Positions 46,381-57,971 of a DNA stretch of 64,000 nt are shown piece by piece. Position numbers and translations under genes: made by a program. A model generated the notes under the pieces. The model made no database searches, was not told the origin of the DNA, and saw nothing but the letters and a program-made list of their open reading frames with translations. The DNA comes from Candolleomyces eurysporus (Eukaryota; Basidiomycota; Agaricomycetes; Agaricales; Psathyrellaceae). The stretch's first letter is position 1. Every line of letters begins with the position of its first letter. The stretch lies in contig JANBPK010000860.1 in assembly GCA_027579435.1 (NCBI GenBank), forward strand, positions 1 to 64,000. The letters are read 5' to 3'.

Positions 46381-47361
46381 GAGCTGGAACCCAAGCTGGG
46401 GGAATTCCAGCTCAACTTCGAGCGCGGCTACTGTATCACAAACTGGCAGATACGACAGTTGGAGCTCTAATACCCAGTTGCGTTTGTAATCTATCGCGCT
46501 ATAAATGAAGTCCCCGACTCCACATTGCGTGCAGGAAGGGTTCAGTCCCGGCATATTGCCGCTGTCAAACTCCGTTTCCACTACGGTGATTGGACTCAAT
46601 CAAGACTGCCAATCACTGAATTCTTGGCTTGTCCACTCAAGGACCTGACTCGCTCCTCCGCAACCCACATTCGTCTTTTGAAGGTTCCCTTCCAAGCGTT
46701 GGAGTCATACCATTTCCCTAACCCAAAATAGCCGCCTTCTTGCGAGCCAATGATGCACCAACCCGTGTCGATTATGAAACCCCATGATTTCGGCTCTACT
46801 AGAGCTCGTAGACGTGCAAATACAGTAACCAATACCAGATGCTGCAAACCATGTATGCCACTTTATTGGGATGATTGGTACGCGGAGAACATAGCACATG
46901 GGCGGATGTGTGGTGGTTGTAGGTATGACCTGGGCTCACAATCAGCCCCGCTTACGCAAACCACAAACAATATAGAGACATTGTTCCGATGGAAACTGCT
47001 AATATACTGCCTACAGACGGATCGGTGAGGGCAGTGGCAGTTGGAGTATGTCGATTCAGGACCATGGATCTAGCTCCCATTCGATCAGGTATCCTCAGAG
47101 AGTCGGGGACGAGCGACACTACGATGATTATCGCAACATCTTCAAAAGTCTCTTCGAACCTCCCTTCTAGTATATATAGTAAAGTGTGAAACAAGCCGAA
47201 GTAATGCAGTGCTAAGTGCTCTTGAAATCTGCCACTCGGCGCCGAGCGTTCCACCCTCTTCAACTTGAAGCTACTCCGCCCATTGATCCATGCAATTCAC
47301 AAAAGTCAACAATCTTTATACAGTACGCATAGAACCATACTCTACGCACTACAACCCGAGG

Positions 47362-47650
47362 TCACGGGGGTCGCGCCGGTCTTTGAGGTCCTGCAAAACG
47401 GGAACCGGGTCCGGGCGCAACAAATGGTGAGCTCCAAGTAATCGCCCATTTCTATACCGATGAAGTGTCAATAACGTGCGTCGGTCAGCATTCACTTCTG
47501 TGGCGGAAAATGGAACGGGAGTCCTTTACCGGAGGATCATTGTCAGGTAAAGGGAAGAGAACTGAGAAAGCAGGCAACGCTGCTGAGAGCAATACCAGGA
47601 ACAAGAACCCGAATGAGGTCAGAGTAGAGAGACCTGTTCGCTGTCATACC
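47362..47650 (-). pseudogene. Relic J' of small secreted peptide J
   Basis: Exon 2 (47,362-47,451) is intact: KWAITWSSPFVAPGPG and a Pro/Arg-rich tail. Exon 1 sequence is recognisable (GFLFLVLLSAALPAFSV, PLPDNDPP, then a GTAAAG donor near 47,526), but no in-frame ATG precedes it (a TGA lies upstream), and the shared promoter element is gone. Confidence 0.6.
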
Positions 47651-47808
47651 TTCTGACGGCCTCAGCGGCTTGCTTGAGGGAGACGTGAACAGAGTTGTAG
47701 GGCATCACGATGAATCTCCGCTTTAATTTCGTCGTGATTGAGTCGAAACCAGGCCCGAGCAACTTCTAGCAGGCCGCATTTTTCTCTTCTCTTTCTTTCT
47801 ACAGTTCA

Positions 47809-49674
47809 ATGTTATCGAAATCGCCTTTCCTCGATCATTTGGCGAAGAACTATGCCCCTTCGGTAGAGGAAGTCAAAGAAATCAAAGCGTTACTCAAGAC
47901 TCGCCAGGCCATGTTAGACGGGATTGACCAACAGATCAAAGTACTCAGCGAGCGTCGTCGCGAGCTTGAAAAGTTCATCGATGATCATTCCGCTTTACTA
48001 TCACCCATCCGCCAAATTCCTCCTGACATTCTCTCCTCAATCTTTCAAGCTTGTATACCCAGCTCGTGCCCGATTGCGCCCACCATGATATCCGCCAAAC
48101 ATCCGGTGGTCGTCGTCAGCCACGTGTGTCAGCTATGGCGCCAGATCGCATTGGATCACCCCTTCCTCTGGACAGAGTTTGATGTTGACATTCCTGCATA
48201 CCCCACTCTTCCATTTCTGCACAATAACATACTCTCCGTAGAAACATCCGCCCAGTTTCAGAATACGCTCGCCCAGTGGAGGCGGAAACTCGCCAGCCGA
48301 CGAAATTTTGCAGAATTGTGGATCACTCGATCGGCCCAGTGCTCCCTCTCCCTCTCCTTCCGCGCTTTCCTTCAGGACTTAAATTATCAGGAATGTCCCC
48401 AGGGAGCCATAGACATTGTCGCTAGTTTCGCTGACCTCCTTTGTGGCGCATCGCGAAGATGGAAGCGAGTGGAGCTGTGCCTCGGCATCGATAGCTTCAG
48501 ATCGCCGCTCCTGCAGCTCCTTCACATTGATCCAATGAACCTTCCACAGCTCGAAGCGGCTCGACTCAGTGTCAACCTGCGGGACCTTTCCAGCGGAGGA
48601 CGCACAGGAGGGGATGTCACCTCGCAAATCGGAATCTTGCAAGCACCGTCGCTCCGTTCTGTAACCTTGACCGACCTATGGGCTCCCATCTCGAGATTCC
48701 CAATCGGATGGTCAACTATCACGGAGTTGAGCCTTGGGGCGTATCGCATAGCAGAGGGTGTCGACGCCCGCATTGTCACTGACACTCGCCACGCTATCAA
48801 TATCTTCAACTCATGCCCGAACTTGATCAAGTGTGCCCTCACCATTGCATCGGAATGGGAAACGGGCACTCTTAGTAACCCCCTTCCCCACTCACTTCCT
48901 CTCGAACAGCAAATACCCTTGCCATTTCTCACATCCATGTCTATTTGGGGTCCACTCTCACAAGGACTGGGAACCTCCCTATATCTCCCTTCTCTACGCA
49001 CTCTTCTCCTCCTCGGCTCATCCATCACCCACAAGAACGAAAACGAGAGTCCTGTCGTAGAGTGGATCCAGAATTTTGGGGACATTCTAACGGAAGTCAC
49101 CCTAGAACATCCGTGTCTCACTCAATCAGCGCTTCTCTACTGCCTGAAACATCTTCGCAATGTCACCACTCTTCGACTCGTAGATCGTGGCGCAACGGCG
49201 ACCCTTTTTAATTTCCTGGGTGAGGCTCCTCCGTTCCGAGTCGAACCTTTCGGAGAGGATGGAAGTCACCCCGCCGTGGTGAACCAGTTTCTCTTGGAAA
49301 AGCTCACTCCAAAGGTTAATCAAGACGGATTATGTCTTTCAGACTGTCTATGCCCGAACCTTCAGCGGTTTGGTTGCCGGATGGAACAGATTGAATTCCG
49401 GGAGGAAGCTTTATTGGAATTTATTGCTGGTAGACGGCGTAGGGGAAACCTCGCTCTCCTTGAGAGCGTGGTTGTCAGGTTCAGAGGCTTTCCTCAGCAA
49501 ATGGATATTCGGTCGGAACTGGACAAGAGAAATGTTTGCTTGGAGGATCTTATCTTGGTGATTGGTTATCGTGTCAATTGTCACACCTTTATTCCGCCTT
49601 CGACTAAGAGCTACAATTTACCTCTCTTAGATCGGTATTTGATGGAGCCCGTTTTCCCGTCTCGCGCTCTTTGA
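47809..49674 (+). CDS. F-box protein with leucine-rich C-terminal region (621 aa)
   Basis: Single exon, ATG at 47809, stop at 49,674. Residues about 15-65 form a coiled coil (EEVKEIKALLKTRQAMLDGI; ERRRELEKFIDD). The F-box follows at about 66-115: SPIRQIPPDILSSIFQACI, HVCQLWRQIALDHPFLWTEF. The remainder is a poorly conserved array of Leu-rich strands and loops as in the large agaricomycete F-box family. Such proteins are substrate receptors of SCF ubiquitin ligases; the substrate is unknown. A truncated twin lies at 45.9-46.4 kb. Confidence 0.85.
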   Translation: MLSKSPFLDHLAKNYAPSVEEVKEIKALLKTRQAMLDGIDQQIKVLSERRRELEKFIDDHSALLSPIRQIPPDILSSIFQACIPSSCPIAPTMISAKHPVVVVSHVCQLWRQIALDHPFLWTEFDVDIPAYPTLPFLHNNILSVETSAQFQNTLAQWRRKLASRRNFAELWITRSAQCSLSLSFRAFLQDLNYQECPQGAIDIVASFADLLCGASRRWKRVELCLGIDSFRSPLLQLLHIDPMNLPQLEAARLSVNLRDLSSGGRTGGDVTSQIGILQAPSLRSVTLTDLWAPISRFPIGWSTITELSLGAYRIAEGVDARIVTDTRHAINIFNSCPNLIKCALTIASEWETGTLSNPLPHSLPLEQQIPLPFLTSMSIWGPLSQGLGTSLYLPSLRTLLLLGSSITHKNENESPVVEWIQNFGDILTEVTLEHPCLTQSALLYCLKHLRNVTTLRLVDRGATATLFNFLGEAPPFRVEPFGEDGSHPAVVNQFLLEKLTPKVNQDGLCLSDCLCPNLQRFGCRMEQIEFREEALLEFIAGRRRRGNLALLESVVVRFRGFPQQMDIRSELDKRNVCLEDLILVIGYRVNCHTFIPPSTKSYNLPLLDRYLMEPVFPSRAL

Positions 49675-49679
49675 TTTCT

Positions 49680-50335
49680 TGCTTTGTTCCTTCAGCCTTG
49701 CTGCCTGTTCGTAAATGTAAATGTATAGCAGTCATAAAGGACCCCAACTATATCTCTTCCGAGTCTTCAATTCGCTAGTTCCGCTTCAAGTCGGAGACTT
49801 AACAGATCTTGTCCATTGCGTGAGTATCTAAGGGGAAGGGGATTACCGCGCTTAACACACCTTCAATCTCTTGTTTTATCGCATGGGTGAAGCAATTGAC
49901 ATTTCCACAAACCGGCTCCCTCCGGTCCTCTTGTGGCACCGTTTCCTCTTAATCATCCGGAGCGGCGCCGGTATGCACAAAATTTGGACGGCGGCATTAG
50001 TAAATGTCCTGTAGACACAATGTAGGAGCTGTGATACGGTAAACGTAGAGTCTGGCTTCCCGGTCGAGCAAGTGACTAATGGGCTCCTAATCTGGACATA
50101 GGCAGACGGTGTTTGTTGCTGGATGTTCGCATTGCGCTCCTGATTTGGCGAGGTACGGATGATGTTTGTCTTTGTGATGCTCGAACGCAGCCGTTTGTAA
50201 ACTTCTAAGTCCAGAGGGCTCTCCGCTGTTTGTTGTCTCTTAAACAATCATCTCCAAACTCGCTGCTGGGCCAGCGACGCCGTCCAGTTCTCTCTAGGCC
50301 ACCATTATTTTTTGCTCCCTCGCTATATTGGAGTG
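49680..50335. other. No supported gene
   Basis: 3' flank of the F-box gene and 5' flank of the zinc-finger-like gene. Minus frames here are not supported. Confidence 0.35.
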
Positions 50336-50340
50336 TCAGC

Positions 50341-51676
50341 ATGCGCGCCAAGAAGTCGAAGCCCTCAGGCTCAGCGGACGATACGGTAAGTCCACGCGTT
50401 TCCATTGAACTCACTATACATCGAACCAATGCCACACCACTACAGCGTCCAATAAAGCCGCTGCCAAGTCGCCAGAGGAAGACGAGTACACACACGAGAG
50501 AGTCCCTTGCCGATAAGGAGTTGAACGCGTCAAAGGACTCGAAATTTGAGAAGGCTGTGCAGGGGCTCAAACATACTTTGTCCCCAAAGACACATCTATC
50601 GCGAAAGGATAGACACGCAAAAGAGGGATTTCTCAAACAAATCCATGTAGCGTTGATCGTTGACCAAGTGGATCGTGTCTACTGTGTCCCATGCGAAAAA
50701 GGCATTGAAGTCTCGATGTACAAGGAGCACGAAGAGGGGCAAGAGCATCAAGACCACATCCTTGAGTGGAAGCGCAAGTGTCTGCACTTCTCAGAGAAGA
50801 TGAATTACAAGTATATAAGGACCGAAGATTTGTCCGAAGACGGCAAACTCATCAAGTCAAAGATGATCTATGAGCCTGTGGTAAGTCAAGCTGCTTTCTA
50901 CAAGCCCATTTATCTTCTTTTCGGTTCTCAATAGCATACATTTTCCGCTTAAATTAGAAACCAGAGCTTGACTTGAAGGAATTCGTTTCCGAAGACACTT
51001 TCGCCCTCAGGTTAAAGCTGAAGAAGCTCGATAAGGCTCAACAAAAGAAAGAGGTCGATCGTACCGACGCCGTCTGGTGCGCCTTCAAGGAGAGGCTCAA
51101 GAAGCTTCACAAGGAAGATATTGCGAAATTGAAGCCTGAGCTTCTCAACCGACCCGATGTCGCGTCGATCCTCAACGAATCGGACCGTGTCTACTGCATT
51201 CCGTGCAAAGAGGGCGTTGACGTCCTCAAGCACAATAAGCATGAAGAAGGCGAGGAGCACAAGGCTCACACTTTTGAGTGGAAGCGCGAGTGTCTGCATT
51301 TGGCGGAGAAGATGAACTACAAATGCCTGAGGGCTGATGATAAGTGGGAGGACGGCAAACTCGTCAAATCGAACGTGATCTATGAGGCAGTGGTAAGTCA
51401 AGTAACTGGTACTGCTTAATTTAAATGATTGATTCACCGCTGTTTGAATAGAGGCCTGAACCTACGGAAGACTTTAACATTTCGCTCCACACGTTTGCCT
51501 TCAAGGCCACAATGGAGGCCGAGCTGAGGGAGAGCAAGGGGAAGAAGGCCCTCTCAACGGAGAGTCCCAGGTCTCAAACTCGATACTTCTGTGATTGGAC
51601 CGACCCAGTCAGTGATGACGACTTTGTGGAGAATCTCGAGATTGGGATTTCTTCCACACACGAAGAGGGTGCTTGA
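50341..51676 (+). CDS. Protein with two exon-encoded C2H2-like repeats, function unknown (379 aa)
   Basis: Exons 50,341-50,385, 50,446-50,880, 50,958-51,392 and 51,452-51,676. The two middle exons are each exactly 435 bp (145 codons) and encode repeats of one module. Each has an N-terminal Lys-rich helix, then DRVYC[VI]PC..G, a pattern C-x2-C-x11-H-x5-H (EHEEGQEH; KHEEGEEH), then EWKR.CLH..EKMNYK and a DGKL[IV]KS..IYE end. The spacing is that of U1/matrin-like zinc fingers, which bind RNA or DNA, but the rest is not recognised. The last exon is acidic (SDDDFVENLEIG). The first 15 residues are basic. All donors are GTAAGT. A probable in-gene exon duplication produced it. Related module at 53.1 kb. 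Confidence 0.72.
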
Positions 51677-51679
51677 GCG

Positions 51680-53100
51680 ATACAGTTTCAAAGAATGCTT
51701 CTTAACCAATATACGACCGTTGATGACATCGCATATGTACGTGTTACTTATTTGTACACTAGCTTCTCTCCCCGCATTTGGCATTTCACTTCGCCGTCAC
51801 ATTTACCGTATCCTTGACTGATGTATACTTGCTAGTTAATCTGTATCTCTCGCCCTCATTGAGCATCATTCACCCTCTTGGATCTATTCCACGCAAAGTC
51901 TATTTATTACAAGCGACTGCAGCTGAATCTTTTAGTCACAACCTGAACAGAGTCTTCACACGACAAATTTTAACAAAGAGTAAGCTATTAAACCGCAGAA
52001 ATTGCAATACATGGCTACACCCATAGAAGTACTGTCCGCTCTATCGAGCCAGTAGTTCATAGTCTCTGCCTAGAATCCACATGCCGTACCCCATCCTTGA
52101 GGTTCCTCAGACTTTCCATGAGCTCAGATTTCGGGGCTGGCATTCCGTTTCGTTCTGAAGAGTAGCAATCTAGCATATGTTGAAGTTCTTGCGCGGGGAA
52201 AAGGTGCTTGATCTCGAAGAGTGCAGGGACACGGAGAATAGGCTTTCGTGTTCGACTGGTTCTCCGACCAATGAATAAATGGGGAAGAGCTTAAGACGAG
52301 GACTAGTGGGCAAGGAACCACCGGCGCGAGGCCAGATAGTTCTCTTTTATTCCGCGGTCGGCTACCTATTATGTAATACAAGGAGGAGAGGTAGGTGGCG
52401 AAATTTATCGAAGCTCGTCGTGACCGTAAGATGAAAGAAATGAGATTATAGAAAGCGAGAAAGGTGAAACCTAATTTGCATACGATGCACATGCGGGCGC
52501 AGCGTTCGCCGCGTGGGCAGAATGCCCGCGGGGCGCTGTCACTCCTCAATCGCCCAACTGATCTTGTGTAAACAAACTGTTTAAACGGCGACGAAATCAC
52601 CAGCTGCGGTGACTTCGGTTTCAGCTTCAATTTAAAACTCCGCCCTGATTTCTGGCCTCAATTCAAGAGACAACAGCGTCCGCATATAGACCTCAAGAAT
52701 CCAGCGGTCCAGGTCAAGATACGCTCTCCAAGGAACAGTGAGGGATCTTACAAGTGGTTCCGTAGCACTGGTACACGCAAGATTTGGACAATGATAATTA
52801 AAGCAATTCTAAACACTCAATGTGAACCTCTGTGATGAGCGCCCGCGCCCGGGGCAAAAAATCCGTGGACGTGAACGGAATGTCACAATACATGGTTGTG
52901 TTTGAAACGATGTGTACTTTTTTCTGAGATGTCCGTGAACAAGAAGCTGCCCAGAGAGCACAGGTGGGCCACGTGGTGGACCAGAAATCAGTTAAAAGGC
53001 TGTAGAACTCTTCAGGCTTACTCTAAGTCTCACCTTCTCTGCTTTGGTATCCTGCCCTATCAGCTCTTTTCTTATCCTACCCGAGCTCACGATCTGCTTT
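51680..53100. other. No supported gene
   Basis: Only unrelated short frames, including a 168-codon minus frame (52,124-52,630) with no family signature or introns. CT-rich leader of the 53.1-kb gene at its right end. Confidence 0.35.
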
Positions 53101-53109
53101 CTAGACGCC

Positions 53110-53517
53110 ATGAGCATAAACTTCCGTATTCTTGACGCCTCGAATCAAGACGAGGAACGCATGTGGAACCTCGTATCTTACCCAACCTGCACTCTCCTCG
53201 CTGGAGAGAATACACGGGTCTATTGCCTAGCCTGTGAGAAGGCAATTAAATTGCATATAGGTAGAGTGTTTGAAAAGAGTAATTTCGACGCGCACATACG
53301 CAGCCTTCACCATCAAGAAAAAGAAATGTCTTGGGTCGAAAACGGCGGACATCTGAAGAGAAAGAATTTCTACAACGCAGTCGGGGAAGGACAGGGTGAA
53401 AGATTTGTGGAAATGGTCAGTAGATAATCATCCCATGCTATCACCAGTCATGAGTACCAGGCGCTGACAGATGACTATAAAATGTAACAGGTATCCGACC
53501 CCGTGTCAAATCATTAA
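53110..53517 (+). CDS. Small C2H2-like protein related to the 50.3-kb gene (110 aa)
   Basis: Exon 1 53,110-53,415 (102 codons), intron 53,416-53,490 (GTCAGT...TAACAG), exon 2 53,491-53,517 (VSDPVSNH). Carries TRVYCLACEKAIKL followed by FDAHIRSLHH, the same VYC..C module start as in the two-repeat gene, but with a longer Cys-His spacing. The N-terminus is MSINFRILDASNQ. Function unknown; probably a nucleic-acid-binding finger. The ATG at 53,110 follows a CT-rich leader. Confidence 0.55.
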
Positions 53518-53850
53518 CTCAAGGTCTCTGTGTCGGAGGGAGCCAGAGTGAGATGAACGGTCGGTTGATGGCATCTAGGAACCGTAATTTCAACTTGATC
53601 CGTTCATTGCATTACACGAAACGATTCTCAATGGCATGTACATCACCGAACGGACCCGCCTCTCAATCACCTTTCCGCATGTTGACCATGTACACCTTTT
53701 CGAATTTCTCTGATCTCACTGTTTCTGATATCGCATAGTAATGTACACTTGCTGAACTGTATCGCTTATTCTCATGGAATGTAGTCTACAGCCTTTGCTC
53801 CTCACTCTCGGCACAGAGTGTACTAGTTACAAGGAGCTGCGGCACAATCT

Positions 53851-56145
53851 TTAAGTTAAAAACCGTCGGAAAGAGTGAAATCGCTCACCAGGTAGCCCAG
53901 TAAGATTTTTCGTATACTCGCAAATATACTTGTCCGTCCCGTTAGGAGGGCCCGTAACCTCGACGTTGCGGAACTGGATATCCGAGCAGCCTACGACGGA
54001 GCTGCATTCAAAGCGGACAACTGAAGTTGCTGAGTTTACATCGAGAGTACTAAGAGAATACGCAGGTAAGACTCACTGGTACTCTCGTTGGTAGTTCCTC
54101 TGATGTTCTCGAATTTCATCTTTTCGAGCTTGACGAGGCTGGTAACCGGGACGTCTCCTCTGCGTTAAGAAGTGATACACAGTGAGTCCACGTACAAAGG
54201 ACCTGAGAGACAAAGGTATTTCAATGACGTACGGAGGTGCACCAAAGTTCTGTACAATTTGGAATCCGGTCTGAACACGGTCGAAGATGAAGTTTCGGAA
54301 GACGGCATTACGGACGAGACCTGTGTTTGTTAGTGGGTGTAAGTGACATGGATGCGTTCGAGACCGAAAGGGTAGGACATTATAATTAGCGCGCGCTTAC
54401 CTCGTCCGCCTCCACCTCCAGTAGGCGGAGTGCCAGTGATAGCGCCGTCCCAAGCTTTGAAGTAGATCTGACCACAAAGTCAAAATCACTATTGATTCCA
54501 AGGGACTGAGGCGAAGCTGAAACGCCTACACCATGGTTCATGTTAGGTTGTTGGCGAGATGGCAGTCTCAACACCTGATAATATGTTGGAGTGAGCGAAC
54601 ATTGTTGATGCACGAGCGAGTGGAAGCAAACCTTGACGTTCTCCACCAACACATCGGATACATAGTCTGTCTAATAACATACATCAAAATTTTGGAAACG
54701 TTAGCATTCTCTGGCCATGAGTGATGGTTCGGGAGGACTCACCAAACCAGCATATTGACCTAACGACCCAAATGCGACCCCCGTCCCACCTCGGCAGATG
54801 AAGTCGCGTGCGATGATTTTGGATGAGTTCTATGAGTTTCGTGCCGTAACTAGCTTTAGAACGGAAGATTACTGGCGGAGTAGGTGGGAAAACGCACGCC
54901 TTTGATCGCAATACAGTCGTCTCCACAAGTGATATCCCAATTTTTCATCGTGATTCCGGTGCTTCGGTATGTGTCAATTCCTAACCATCATTGTCAGCTC
55001 CGTTGTCAACAAACACTGTCTATATCCCGGCTCGGCTGTGGTTACGGTACCGGTGGGACTTACCATCCGTATTCCAGACCACACTCTGACCAAACCACCT
55101 CTCATCCGTATTCGTGGCGTTCACAAACATGCCATCGTAGACTACGTCTTCCGATTCAGCTACGGCATTAGCCCAAAAGGGTGGCGACAAGATTTTGAAG
55201 TCTTTGATTAAGGCGTTCTTAGCGCGCCAGAGGGTGAAGGAGATGGGTCGGCCATCGCCATCTCGTCGGGGGGTGGTGGTGTAGTGATTCCACCACGGCT
55301 ATTTGATCCCATTAGAAATCGAGTAATTAAGTAGGTGAAGCAGGAGGATATGGAAGACGAGGAGAAGGACAGATGTACCTGACCGTTCCCGTCGATTCCG
55401 CCCGTCTTGTGTGCGTCTATGACAAAGTCTGAGCCTGTAACGACGAACCAGGATGCTTGACTCTATTGATATTTTGGTATATAGGCAGTGTAGAAGTCAG
55501 TGATTTGGCGGGATCTCAGAGTTTATTAATACCCACTTGAATGAACACGACGCGGTAAGTGTTTTCTGGTTGAAGCCAATACTCGTACTTGGGCTCGAAC
55601 TGTTACGATAATTCGGGGGTTTTTTGTGTTCAAATCAGTCAGTCTCAGATGGAGATTGCTTGAAAGACGAGGTGGACCAACACTGAGGAGACCTTTGAGT
55701 TCCACGCGGGAAGACCTGAGGTCCCATTGCATTTTCCTATCAACATGCAGCAACACATAAGCAGGTGTAAGGCCACGGGTAAACCGGCTTCTATGTGTTA
55801 CATACCTTGTGATGTTGAACGACCCTTTCTCAAATATGATCCTTCCACCATGTCCGCATCTCTGAACTGCAGCTTCTACCTGTAAGTTTCATCTTTCAGC
55901 AACAAATCACAATGAGGAGATTGGTACGGTGCCATTAATAGCGATGATAGAGTTCAAGCGCTGCGCCTGATGCTAAGACGAGTACATACCTGATCAGTAT
56001 CATCCTTCCCAAGCCCTAAAGGTGTCACTCGGCACACCCTTTCCGGCTTATCGTTGATTTCGGAGAGAGGACTGATTGTCGCTGACAGTCCAAACACTAT
56101 AAGAGTGCCCAAGACGGCGAGCGATTTCAGAGAAACAAACATCAT
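53851..56145 (-). CDS. GH28 exo-acting pectinase (exo-polygalacturonase or rhamnogalacturonan type)
   Basis: Many small exons read leftwards from the ATG at 56145. Signal peptide LKSLAVLGTLIVFGLSA, then VTPLGLGKDDTDQ, EAAVQRCGHGGRIIFEKG, KMQWDLRSSRVELKG, IDAHKTGGIDGNGQ and PWWNHYTTTPR. The catalytic blocks are VVWNTDG (about 55,080), NWDITCGDDCIAIKG (about 54,940-54,900) and RGGTGVAFGSLGQY (about 54,800-54,760). NTD and DD supply the catalytic acids. The usual GHG histidine is replaced here by Gly/Thr, as in the exo-type subgroup with GxAFGSLGQ. The C-terminal part has FDRVQTGFQIVQNFG and RFECSSVVGCSDIQF. Stop at 53,851. A secreted enzyme of plant cell-wall breakdown; substrate class uncertain. 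Confidence 0.82.
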
Positions 56146-56159
56146 TGTGAAGGGGAAGA

Positions 56160-57960
56160 AATAGGGATAAACGTACGTGTGGATGATTGTTAGAATTTAT
56201 GGTAAGTAGAAAGAAGACTAGATGCAAAGGAACATCTTCTGACGGTGGAGATCGAAGAGAAGTACATAGGAAGAAGAAGCGCCTTGCCGGAGCTGGCGGG
56301 CCACTGGAGCCCGTCTAACTTATGTCCGAGATGAAAGAGGCGGATGGATAGAACTAATAAAGGCTTTCAATAGAGGAAAATNAAAAGCCAAAAATACCTC
56401 CTCTGAGACACTAGTGCAAAACAGACACACTCAAGGGAGCGCCATTGCATCCAAGACCTAAGGCTAGCCTCGAGAAATTCGGAGTTTCATCGCTTCAAAC
56501 TGTCCAGGTGCCAAGGTACACCCAATACCCACTTGGACGGGTATTTAAATCAACTGACCTTTCAGTGGCCGTTCTACTTCGACATGACATGGGCGTGGAA
56601 TACTATCTCGTCACCCTTGGCGGACAATCGGGCGCTCAGAGCGCTTGGCGCTGTCGTCGTCCGGAAATAGACAACTTTCTTCCTGAATCAGTTTGACGAC
56701 CGAGCTGCGGTTGCAAAATGTCATGATACATTGAGCGAGTGGAATCTCGAACCACGGAAAGTCGGTTTATCATCGTCAACATATCCTGCGCTTGCTCGCT
56801 CTTCTGAAGACCGATCATGACTCCAAGACTGATCATGACAATGACAAAACAGAGGTTTCTAGCTTCTATCGTTCATATTGTGGTCAAAAAGTGTTGAATG
56901 CCACACCTGCGTTTGCTTGTCGCCAGATGGCGGACACACGTCATCCTCGTTGAATTTGACTGGGCGGGCAAGAGGCACGCGCGAAAGCATCCGCGTCGGG
57001 CTCAGGGACGCCAGGCGGCAGGCAACGATCTGATGTGGCTGTGACCGGAACATGAGCCAACAAACCCAAACTATCACCATGCCCTCTCTCCACCGTCGTC
57101 CCAGTCCCGTCTTCGATTTCGGCCATTACATATCTCTACAGCTTCTGTGCCTATAGAAGCTCCTCTCGAAAATTGATACATTTGTCAGAGCACCAATAGG
57201 AGTCTATTTGATCGAGATCGCCCCCAGAACAGGCCGACAGAGTTTGTGTGCCGTGGTGTGCATGTGGAAGGGGAGTAGACGTTTTACGAGACTCCACATG
57301 GTGCCTCTCAAATCGGGACGTCAGCAGAATATAGGTATGGTTAGTTTCGTGATCGTTCTCCCACCCGGTTCAAAGGCCAACCTAGAGTTGGTGGCCCTCA
57401 CACGAGCACAACCCACCTGTTACCCCGAATGCGTATGCCTTGATGAGATGCATATGGACGGTGCGCTTGCACCTCCCTCTCTTGATTTTTTTTTTCCATT
57501 TCATGCTCGCTGACGCCATGCCCTAGTATGATACACAATACATACAGTCTGTTGGGGAACAGAAACGTGATTCTGGCCCAAATGCATTGCCCGGCTCCAG
57601 GATAAGTGTGGCCAATGGCGGGCGTTGCATATGGATCAGTGGGCTCGAGGCCACTTCCTCCACACTCCATCTCGACGAGAATGAAAGGCCTTACCAGTAT
57701 GTTATTCTTGGCGACGGGGTCTTTGCGCCAAAAGAGCGGCTAGCCATGTGCAACAAGGACCATCCATACGATCATACTTCTCCAAGTCTTATCTGACGTC
57801 CCATATGTGCTCCCCGGGTAACGGAGGGCAGGCTTCTATTTGCTATTTAATTGCAGAGAAGCTAGAATGGGTTCTCACACGTCCTCTTGCTCTTTCCCTC
57901 ACTAGCAAGGACTGTTGTTCCCCCCTACCTCTGTCTTTCTCCTCGACCACTAGCCTCTCG
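56160..57960. other. No supported gene
   Basis: 1.8 kb with short frames only. Some contain low-complexity T runs (57,485). N at 56,382. A CT-rich leader for the transporter lies at 57,880-57,970. Confidence 0.4.
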
Positions 57961-57971
57961 GTATCTTCACC

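Noticed and set aside
52124..52630. 168-codon minus-strand open frame
   Set aside because: Composition is unlike neighbouring genes; no motif, no promoter, no intron pattern.
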